Source: Lachnospiraceae bacterium UBA7143
GTDB lineage: Bacteria > Bacillota > Clostridia > Lachnospirales > Lachnospiraceae
NCBI GenBank assembly: GCA_002491905.1
Contig: DKWV01000025.1
Span: forward strand, 124,001-188,000
Direction of reading: 5' to 3'
Length of the DNA: 64,000 nucleotides
Below the pieces are notes generated by a model that was not told the origin of the DNA, searched no databases, and saw nothing but the letters and a program-made list of their open reading frames with translations. Position 1 is the first letter of the stretch; each line of letters starts with the position of its first letter. Shown piece by piece: positions 1 through 6,209 of this stretch. The position numbers were made by a program, and so were the translations under genes.

Positions 1-126
1 ATCCGGGAGGCGGATGTGATTCTGGTTATGAAAGACGGGAATATCATCGAGCAGGGGAACCACGAGACACTGCTTAAGAAGAAGGGATTTTACGCCGGAC
101 TCTATGAGAGTCAGTTCGCCGTGTAG
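1..126 (+). CDS. ABC transporter ATP-binding protein, C-terminal end (partial)
   Basis: The window opens inside a reading frame whose last 41 residues include IREADVILVMKDGNIIEQGN and end at a TAG. This is the typical tail of an exporter-type ABC ATPase after the Walker B/H-loop region, with the usual 'D-G-x-I-x-E-x-G-x-H-x-x-L' pattern. Most such proteins are fused to a six-helix membrane domain (multidrug or lipid exporters), but the window does not show it. The 3' end overlaps the end of the convergent lipoprotein gene by 16 bases. Confidence 0.85.
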   Translation: MREADVILVMKDGNIIEQGNHETLLKKKGFYAGLYESQFAV

Positions 127-608
127 TAGGAGCCGTCCTTATTGTAGTCCATAGATTCGGAGCGGATGTCTTTGATTGTGCCGTTTTCCCACTCAAAGAC
201 CAGATACTGGTAAATCACGGCGTGGCGCTCCAGATATGTTTCATCGGTCAAAAACGAGAGAAGGGCGTCCTTTTCGATACCGTTTTCCTCGCAGAAACTG
301 TCGATTTCCACGGCGGTGCCGTCCACAAAAAAGGAGGGCAGGATCGTGGTCAGGGACTTGTCGAAAGGTATTTCTTCGACGGGAAGGAACTGGTAATCAC
401 CCCCGTCTACGGAGGAGAGGATGTCATAACTCCCGTAGGCAGCCAGAAAGACATCGGAGCCGTCGCCGATTTTTACGCCCCGGATGGTCTGTGCCGTCTC
501 AGCGTCCAGATCGTAGTCCGTGGCGGACAGGAGCGGTTTTTCTTCGCCGCAGGCGCAAAGAAGAGAGAGGGAAAAAGTCAGTATAAGGGAAGCGATCAGT
601 TTTTTCAT
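111..608 (-). CDS. Small lipoprotein of unknown function
   Basis: A 165-residue protein with a lipoprotein signal peptide: a KK start, a hydrophobic stretch and the lipobox LLCAC, giving a mature N-terminal Cys near residue 19. The mature part is acidic, with no domain I recognise. It is expected to be anchored on the outer face of the membrane. The gene lies just downstream of tRNA-Trp on the same strand, behind that tRNA's terminator, and converges on the ABC transporter gene with a short 3' overlap. No function is claimed. Confidence 0.75.
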   Translation of the reverse strand: MKKLIASLILTFSLSLLCACGEEKPLLSATDYDLDAETAQTIRGVKIGDGSDVFLAAYGSYDILSSVDGGDYQFLPVEEIPFDKSLTTILPSFFVDGTAVEIDSFCEENGIEKDALLSFLTDETYLERHAVIYQYLVFEWENGTIKDIRSESMDYNKDGSYYTAN

Positions 609-639
609 GGGAATCCTCTTTCTGTAAATAAATATATTG

Positions 640-673
640 AAAAACCCGCGAGCAGTGACTCACGGGTCAAAAA
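640..673 (-). terminator. Rho-independent terminator of tRNA-Trp
   Basis: Read on the minus strand, CCCGTGAG and CTCGCGGG form an 8-bp stem (one G-U pair) around a 6-nt loop, directly followed by TTTTT. It begins a few bases after the tRNA 3' end, so it ends the tRNA transcript before the lipoprotein gene. Confidence 0.8.
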
Positions 674-674
674 A

Positions 675-745
675 CAGGGGCAGTAGGAATCGAACCCACA
701 TCGATGGTTTTGGAGACCACTGTTCTACCTTTGAACTATGCCCCT
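675..745 (-). tRNA. tRNA-Trp (CCA anticodon)
   Basis: On the minus strand a 71-nt cloverleaf is visible. A 7-bp acceptor stem (AGGGGCA with TGCCCCT) is followed by a D arm, an anticodon loop CTCCAAA with anticodon CCA, and a T arm containing GGTTCGATTCC. The discriminator base is G, and no CCA tail is encoded. It has its own promoter at 783-811 and a terminator at 640-673, so it is a single-gene unit. Confidence 0.95.
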
Positions 746-782
746 TTAATTTCCGGCTGGTCAAAGAAAACCGCCGAGAATT

Positions 783-811
783 ATTATAACATAGGTGTGG
801 GGAGAGCGCAA
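783..811 (-). promoter_or_regulatory. SigA-type promoter of tRNA-Trp
   Basis: On the minus strand TTGCGC, a 17-nt spacer and a perfect TATAAT lie about 38 bases upstream of the tRNA. The spacing and a consensus -10 fit a strong housekeeping promoter. Confidence 0.75.
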
Positions 812-888
812 GTTAGATTTTTTGAAATTCTCTTTAAACAAAGACAGGAAATGTGTGCCCGGTGTGGCGCAAAAAAAGGTTTGAAAGG

Positions 889-1341
889 ATGATAAAGTGT
901 ATGTTAGAACAGGCAGGAACCATGTTTGACAACATGGAAGCGATGATGTACCGTCTGAAGAAGAAGGCTTATAAGGAGCGGATGGAGCAGTTCCGGGAGA
1001 AAAATGAGGCGGTTCTTTCCGAGATGACAGGCTTCGTGGAGCAGGCAAAAGAGCCGGGCGGGGCGGCGGCGCAGGTGGCGAAAGCCCTTGCGGATGTGGT
1101 GGAGGAGCGTTTTGCAAAAAGAGGAAAGATCAGCGGCAGAAGCCAGATGGACATTAACCTGTTTATGATTTACTTTGTCTTTCCGGCGATCCTTCTGACG
1201 CAGAGCGAGTGCGCCGTGCCGCTGGCGGACGCCATCCGGGATGAGTGGCGGGGGCGCTTTAGGGACAGCGCGCAGCTTGGGTATACGACCTATGAGGAGA
1301 TCAGCAGCACCTTTCAGGAGAAGTTTCTTGGGCTGTTCTAA
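889..1341 (+). CDS. Hypothetical protein, charged helical
   Basis: About 150 residues, starting at ATG 889 (after GAAAGG) or at the next in-frame ATG 901. The N-terminal half is strongly charged and predicted helical (K/E/R-rich, residues 15-50). The second half has a short hydrophobic patch around NLFMIYFVFPAILL, which may be one weak membrane or core segment. I recognise no domain. It lies upstream of the LysR gene on the same strand with a 46-base gap. A cytosolic or membrane-associated protein is possible; no function is proposed. Confidence 0.65.
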   Translation: MIKCMLEQAGTMFDNMEAMMYRLKKKAYKERMEQFREKNEAVLSEMTGFVEQAKEPGGAAAQVAKALADVVEERFAKRGKISGRSQMDINLFMIYFVFPAILLTQSECAVPLADAIRDEWRGRFRDSAQLGYTTYEEISSTFQEKFLGLF

Positions 1342-1387
1342 ACTTTGGGGATACCGATAATCATAGACAGAAAGGCAGTGGTGTACC

Positions 1388-2275
1388 ATGTACAACCCAC
1401 AACTGGAAACATTTATCCGCGTGGCGGACGCCGGAAGCTTTAACAGGGCGGCAGAGCAGGCATACATCACGCCTACGGCAGTCCTAAAGCAGATTAATCT
1501 GCTGGAGGCGGATCTGGGCGTGCAGCTTTTTGAGAGGACCCACAGAGGGCTTTCCCTGACAAAAGCGGGGAGTTCCCTTTATAAAGATACGAAATACATT
1601 ATCCAGTATTGCAAGGATTCCGTGATACGTGCGAAAAATGCCATGCAGGAAAACACGGACATCATCCGTATCGGCACTTCTCCCATGACGCCGGCACAGG
1701 TGCTGGTGGAGCTGTGGCCCCAGATACATGACTTATGCCCGGAGATTAAATTTAAGCTTGTTCCTTTTGAGAACACACTGGAAAACGCGAGGGAAATTCT
1801 TAAAAATCTGGGGCAGAATATTGATGTGGTGGCAGGCATTTTTGATGAGACCATGCTGAATCTGCGTCAGTGCGCCGGCTTTGAACTTTTCAGACAGCCG
1901 CTGTGCTGTGCGGTCTCGATCCATCATCGCCTTGCGGATAAGACAAAACTGGCGGTACAGGATTTGTATGGGGAAAATCTGCTGTTGATGCACCGGGACT
2001 GGAGTCACTATGTGGACATGCTCCGGGATGAAATCTGGCAGAACCACAGTCAGATCCATATCGTTGACTTTGATTTTTACAGTGTGGACGTATTTAACCG
2101 CTGTGAGAACGGAAACGATCTGCTGATGGCCGTTCCGGTCTGGGATAATGTCCATCCCTTATTAAAGGTAATCCCGGTGGAGTGGGATTTTTCCATTCCT
2201 TACGGGCTGCTGCATTCTAACGAGCCGTCGCCGACAGTAAAGAAATTCTTATCGGCGTTACAGAAGGTGTTATAG
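1388..2275 (+). CDS. LysR-family transcriptional regulator
   Basis: 295 residues. Residues 1-60 form the typical LysR winged helix-turn-helix (QLETFIRVADAGSFNRAAEQ, then VQLFERTHRGLSLTKAG). Residues 90-290 match the LysR periplasmic-binding-like effector domain. LysR proteins bind T-N11-A boxes and usually activate nearby genes when a small effector binds. The next gene starts 142 bases downstream, behind a T-N11-A box (2295-2307). Closely related boxes occur at 9062, 20294 and 14111, so this protein is the best candidate regulator of the redox region that follows. The effector is unknown. Confidence 0.92.
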   Translation: MYNPQLETFIRVADAGSFNRAAEQAYITPTAVLKQINLLEADLGVQLFERTHRGLSLTKAGSSLYKDTKYIIQYCKDSVIRAKNAMQENTDIIRIGTSPMTPAQVLVELWPQIHDLCPEIKFKLVPFENTLENAREILKNLGQNIDVVAGIFDETMLNLRQCAGFELFRQPLCCAVSIHHRLADKTKLAVQDLYGENLLLMHRDWSHYVDMLRDEIWQNHSQIHIVDFDFYSVDVFNRCENGNDLLMAVPVWDNVHPLLKVIPVEWDFSIPYGLLHSNEPSPTVKKFLSALQKVL

Positions 2276-2276
2276 C

Positions 2277-2301
2277 AGAGTTACAGCCAAGCTGTAACTC
2301 T
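2277..2301 (+). terminator. Perfect hairpin after the LysR gene
   Basis: AGAGTTACAG and CTGTAACTCT form a perfect 10-bp stem with a 5-nt loop, starting one base after the LysR stop codon. There is no T-run, so it may be a weak terminator. Its right arm overlaps the T-N11-A box of the next promoter region, so it could instead be an operator dyad. Confidence 0.5.
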
Positions 2302-2358
2302 AAGGTATAAACTGATGAACAGATCGAGACTTCCCCGGGAGCCTCGATCTGTTTATAC
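2295..2358 (+). promoter_or_regulatory. Conserved intergenic element, copy 1 (T-N11-A box plus hairpin)
   Basis: The box TAACTCTAAGGTA (2295-2307, T-N11-A) leads into GTATAAACTGATGAAC. An inner stem pairs ACAGATCGAG (2319-2328) with CTCGATCTGT (2343-2352). An outer stem pairs GTATAA (2305-2310) with TTATAC (2353-2358), leaving ACTGATGA bulged. TATAAA may be the -10 of an activator-dependent promoter with a poor -35. It lies ahead of the degenerate iron-ADH gene. Copies 2 and 3 are at 9062 and 20294. Confidence 0.7.
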
Positions 2359-2417
2359 TGAAGAAAAGCATGAAAATCTGTGGATGACAGGGCAGAACTG
2401 GCAGGAAAGGTGCGGTC

Positions 2418-3587
2418 ATGAATAACTTTATTTTTGAAAATGCTACAAAAGCATACTTTGGAAAAGGCTGTGTGAAGGAATATCTGGCCTGTCTGATGAA
2501 ACACTGCGGAAAAAATGTAATGTTCGCTTATGGCAGGGATTCGATCAGGGATAGTGGCATTTATGACGAAATTATGGAGTGCCTTGCCAAAGCGGAAAAG
2601 AATATCTTTACCTTTGCGGGGATTATGGAGAATCCGACCTATGAAAAGGTATTGGAGGGCGCAGAGCTGGCGAGGGAAAACAGGGTTGACTTTATCCTTG
2701 CCGTCGGGGGCGGAAGTGTGACAGACTACTGCAAGGCTGTTTCTATGGCAGCGGTTTATGAGGGTGACCTCTGGAATGACTTCTTTGCGAGAACAGGCGT
2801 TATGCAGTTTGAACCGGTTCCGATGGGCGTTGTCGTCACGGAAGGACAAACCGGGAGTGAGATGAACGGCAGGGCGGTCATCACGAATATGGCTCTCAAA
2901 GTCAGGATGGGGCGGGATTATCCGAGGTGTAATCCAGAATTCGCGCTGATTGATCCCGCATATAGCTGCAATGCTTCCAAAAGGCAGATGGTGTCAGATG
3001 GCTTTCATACCTTGTCCCATATCATGGAGATATATTTCAGCAAACCCGATGAGGATAATGTCTCTGATGACATTGCGGAGGCTCTGATGAAAAACGTCGT
3101 CCAAAACTTAAGGGCGGCCATCGTAAATCCGCAGGATTATATAGCCAGAAGCAACCTGGTCTGGGATGCGGTTATGGCACAGAACCGTATCCTGAAATTG
3201 GGAAAACAGACGGATTTTCAGTGCCAGCAGATGGAATATCAGCTCGCCGTCTATACAGACTGCAATCAGGGGGAGGGACTTGCCGTTCTGCATCCCGCTT
3301 ATTACCGCCATATCTATAAAAACGGCTGTGATAAGTTTAAGAGATTTGCAGTCAATGTATGGGGCATTTCGGATGGCGGCAGGCCAGAGGAGGAAATGGC
3401 CTGTGAAGGGGTGGAAGCGCTGGAGGCTTTTATAAAGGAATTGGGGCTTCCTGCCACACTCCGCGAGATAGGGGCGGACGAGAATACGGATTTGAAGCAG
3501 ATCGCGGAATCCTGCATTCTTTCCGCCGGAAGTTATAAGAAGATGACGCACAGGGAAATCTTTGAAATTTTTCAGGAATGTTATTAA
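2418..3587 (+). CDS. Iron-ADH family protein lacking most metal ligands
   Basis: 389 residues of the iron-containing alcohol dehydrogenase family (butanol dehydrogenase-like branch), usually cytosolic NAD(P)H-dependent aldehyde reductases. The dinucleotide motif GGGSV is present. Compared with the intact paralog at 15253, the metal site has changed. FDTLSH reads FHTLSH (Asp to His), IEHQL reads MEYQL (His to Tyr) and CNHGQG reads CNQGEG (His to Gln). Only one of the four expected ligands remains, and the conserved TASGTGAE loop reads TEGQTGSE. It probably does not perform the usual metal-dependent reduction and may have a binding or regulatory role. It has its own RBS (AGGAAAGG) and lies downstream of element copy 1. 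Confidence 0.88.
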   Translation: MNNFIFENATKAYFGKGCVKEYLACLMKHCGKNVMFAYGRDSIRDSGIYDEIMECLAKAEKNIFTFAGIMENPTYEKVLEGAELARENRVDFILAVGGGSVTDYCKAVSMAAVYEGDLWNDFFARTGVMQFEPVPMGVVVTEGQTGSEMNGRAVITNMALKVRMGRDYPRCNPEFALIDPAYSCNASKRQMVSDGFHTLSHIMEIYFSKPDEDNVSDDIAEALMKNVVQNLRAAIVNPQDYIARSNLVWDAVMAQNRILKLGKQTDFQCQQMEYQLAVYTDCNQGEGLAVLHPAYYRHIYKNGCDKFKRFAVNVWGISDGGRPEEEMACEGVEALEAFIKELGLPATLREIGADENTDLKQIAESCILSAGSYKKMTHREIFEIFQECY

Positions 3588-3623
3588 AGAAGCAAAAAGC
3601 GCTTCGGAATGGAGGAGAGAGCG

Positions 3624-5246
3624 ATGAAAAAGAAAATGGCAGCAATACTGGTGGGAATGCTTCTGGCTGTCAGCCTTTCCGCATGCGGTTCCCAGGACAA
3701 CGGAAGTAATGTTCCGGGTGCCCGGCAGGAAGGAAATGACGCGGCGCAGGCGGATCTGTCGGAGCAGCCTGACGGACAGGATGAGGCGCAGGAGGCAGAG
3801 ATCCAGCCGGAACAGCAGGCGGAAACCGATGCGGAGGCGGCGGAGAATATCGATCAGCCGTCAGCAGAGGGCGGCAAAACGCTGGTCGTTTATTACTCTG
3901 CGACGGGGCATACGGAGGAGGTGGCAGGTTACATTGCCGCTGCGGCGGATGCCGATACCTTTGCATTGGAACCGGTAGAACCGTACAGCAGTGACGATCT
4001 GGACTGGACAGACAAGGACAGCCGTGTGAGCAGGGAACACGAAAATGAGGATGAGAGAGACGTGGAACTGGTTTCGACCACTGTCGATAACTGGGAATCC
4101 TACGACACCGTATTTATCGGATATCCCATCTGGTGGCATATAGCGGCGTGGCCGGTGGACGGCTTTATCGCGGCGAATGATTTTACGGGAAAGACGGTAA
4201 TCCCCTTCTGCACCTCCTCCAGCTCTGATCTGGGAGAGAGCGGCAAACTGCTGGCGGAGGCGGCGGGAAGCGGAAACTGGCTGGAGGGAATGCGCTTTGC
4301 ATCCAGCGCCTCCGAGGAGACGGTCCGCGCGTGGGTAGGCGGATTGGGATTACAGAATGCAGCGCAGGCGGATGCCGGAGCTTCCACCGTATATTTTACA
4401 TCCGACATTTCGCCGAAAGGGCTGGCGGCTGTATATGAGGCTCTTCATTGGGAGCCTACAGGGAAGGTTGCGGTCAAACTTTCAACAGGGGAGCCTCCGG
4501 CAAGCAATTACCTTGACCCGCAGCTCATAAAGGATCTGGTACAGTCTGTTGACGGAACGATCGTGGAGTGCAATACGGCATACGGCGGTTCGCGGACGGA
4601 GACTGCCATGCACAGGCAGGTGGCGGAAGATCATGGATTTACCGCTATTGCGGATGTGGACATTCTGGATGAAGAAGGTTCTATGGAACTGCCCGTGGAG
4701 GGCGGGACGCGCCTTGACAGTAATCTGGTGGGCTCCCATTTCGCGGATTACGATTCTTATATTGTCCTGTCCCATTTCAAAGGGCATGCTATGGCAGGCT
4801 TCGGCGGGGCCATTAAAAATATTTCCATCGGACTTGGCTCCAAAGAAGGAAAATGTCTGATTCACACGGCTGGTCAGAGTCATGACAACCCGTGGGTCGG
4901 TGAGCAGACCGGTTTTACGGAGTCGATGGCGGAAGCCGGGAAATCCGTGTCGGATTATCTGGGAGATGGGGATCGGATTATCTATATCAACGTGCTGAAC
5001 AATATTTCCATCGACTGCGACTGTGACGGCAATCCGGCTGAGCCGGATATTCACGATATAGGCATCGTGGCTTCCCTTGACCCGGTAGCCATCGATCAGG
5101 CGTGTATAGATCTCGCTTTTGCGGCGGAGGGCAGCCAGACGCTGCAGGATCGGGTGAACAGCAGGGACGGCCTGCACACGCTGGAGCACGCGGAGAAAAT
5201 CGGACTGGGAAGCCGCACTTATGAGCTCGTAAATGTGGATGAGTAA
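3624..5246 (+). CDS. Lipoprotein with flavodoxin and DUF362 domains
   Basis: 540 residues from ATG 3624, chosen over ATG 3609 because GGAGGAG sits at the right distance. A signal peptide ends in the lipobox LSAC, followed by an E/Q/A-rich linker to about residue 85. A flavodoxin domain (about 86-250) keeps a canonical FMN phosphate loop, YYSATGHT, and the YPIWWH loop. Residues about 260-520 form a DUF362 domain (HFKGHAMAGFGGAIKN, then SLDPVAIDQACIDLAFA). DUF362 proteins are usually associated with ferredoxin-type clusters; here the partner is a flavodoxin. The signal predicts a place outside the membrane, an unusual location for a flavodoxin. It follows the degenerate iron-ADH by 36 bases, likely in one operon. 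Confidence 0.85.
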   Translation: MKKKMAAILVGMLLAVSLSACGSQDNGSNVPGARQEGNDAAQADLSEQPDGQDEAQEAEIQPEQQAETDAEAAENIDQPSAEGGKTLVVYYSATGHTEEVAGYIAAAADADTFALEPVEPYSSDDLDWTDKDSRVSREHENEDERDVELVSTTVDNWESYDTVFIGYPIWWHIAAWPVDGFIAANDFTGKTVIPFCTSSSSDLGESGKLLAEAAGSGNWLEGMRFASSASEETVRAWVGGLGLQNAAQADAGASTVYFTSDISPKGLAAVYEALHWEPTGKVAVKLSTGEPPASNYLDPQLIKDLVQSVDGTIVECNTAYGGSRTETAMHRQVAEDHGFTAIADVDILDEEGSMELPVEGGTRLDSNLVGSHFADYDSYIVLSHFKGHAMAGFGGAIKNISIGLGSKEGKCLIHTAGQSHDNPWVGEQTGFTESMAEAGKSVSDYLGDGDRIIYINVLNNISIDCDCDGNPAEPDIHDIGIVASLDPVAIDQACIDLAFAAEGSQTLQDRVNSRDGLHTLEHAEKIGLGSRTYELVNVDE

Positions 5247-5275
5247 GTATTTCAGATGCCGGGGAGGTGGCCTGC

Positions 5276-6187
5276 GTGGAATTGTTTGATGCCATAAGGC
5301 GGGAACTTGTCTATATCAGCTATTATTTCAGCGTGCAGCTTCGCCAGATCGCCTTTTACTGGATTTTCGGCATGCTGGTCGGCTCTCTGGTTTCCGTGTT
5401 TGCCAAGGACGCCATCCATAACTGTTTTGAGAAATTGAAGGATAAGAAATGGGGCGTCTGGGGCGTCATTCCCGCGAGCCTTCTGGGGATTGCCTCTCCC
5501 CTGTGCATGTACGGGACAATCCCCATTGCTGCATCCTTTTCGCGGCACGGGATGAGGCACGACTGGCTCGCGGCATTTATGATGAGTAGCGTGCTGTTGA
5601 ATCCCCAGCTTTTCTTTTACAGTACGGCGCTTGGGGGGACGGCGCTGGCGGTCAGACTGGTTTCCTGTACGGTATGCGGCATTGCGGCGGGAGCGGCTGT
5701 CCATTTTGCGTATGGGAAAAAGCCGTTTTTTGATTTCACCGGGTTTGAGCCGCGCGCCAACCATGACACGGACCCGAACCTTTTCTTACGTTTTATCAAA
5801 AATTTGGGGCGCAATATCAAAGCCACGGCGCTTTATTTTTTGGCGGGCGTACTGCTTTCCGCCCTGTTTCAGCGTTATGTCCCGGCGGATGGATTCGCAG
5901 CGCTTTTCGGAAAAAACAACGAAGGGTTTGGCGTGCTGATGGCGGCGACTATCGGCGTTCCGCTCTATGCCTGCGGCGGGGGAACGATTCCGCTTTTGCA
6001 GCAGTGGCTGGTTTCCGGCATGAGTATGGGCAGCGCGGCGGCGTTTATGATTACCGGACCTGCCACGAAGATCACCAATCTGGGCGCGTTAAAGATCGTG
6101 CTTGGAATCAAACGGTTTGTACTGTATATCGCTTTTGTGATGGCGTTTTCGCTGCTGACGGGACTGATTACGAATCTGTTGGTCTGA
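5276..6187 (+). CDS. Permease of the DUF318/ArsP-like family
   Basis: About 303 residues. GTG 5276 is preferred because GGGGAGG lies 8 bases upstream; the in-frame GTG 5267 lies inside that site. There are about eight hydrophobic segments. The family hallmarks are two symmetric motifs, SPLCMYGTIPIA and PLYACGGGTIPLLQQ, each in a membrane segment and each containing a Cys. Members of this family export organoarsenicals or other soft-metal species, or have unknown cargo. It is the third gene after element copy 1, so its cargo may relate to the redox proteins around it; the substrate cannot be read from the sequence. Confidence 0.82.
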   Translation: MELFDAIRRELVYISYYFSVQLRQIAFYWIFGMLVGSLVSVFAKDAIHNCFEKLKDKKWGVWGVIPASLLGIASPLCMYGTIPIAASFSRHGMRHDWLAAFMMSSVLLNPQLFFYSTALGGTALAVRLVSCTVCGIAAGAAVHFAYGKKPFFDFTGFEPRANHDTDPNLFLRFIKNLGRNIKATALYFLAGVLLSALFQRYVPADGFAALFGKNNEGFGVLMAATIGVPLYACGGGTIPLLQQWLVSGMSMGSAAAFMITGPATKITNLGALKIVLGIKRFVLYIAFVMAFSLLTGLITNLLV

Positions 6188-6209
6188 TAAAAAATCTGGG
6201 GGGAGTATT

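Noticed and set aside
176..586. Long open frames opposite real genes, for example this Arg-rich one opposite the lipoprotein.
   Set aside because: They have no ribosome site and odd Arg/Pro-rich composition, and lie fully inside better-supported genes.
2311..2358. Hammerhead ribozyme: the element contains CTGATGA followed by a stem, the hammerhead core pattern.
   Set aside because: No GAAA follows the second arm of the stem, and no cleavage-site helix is closed. The resemblance is only partial.
2305..2365. C/D-box kink-turn: TGATGA and a later CTGA in copy 1.
   Set aside because: CTGA follows the outer stem, not the inner one as a kink-turn requires, and it is missing in copies 2 and 3.
3589..3608. 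Small hairpin GAAGC/GCTTC between iron-ADH and flavodoxin-DUF362.
   Set aside because: Five base pairs without a T-run is too weak to call a terminator, and the genes are probably co-transcribed.
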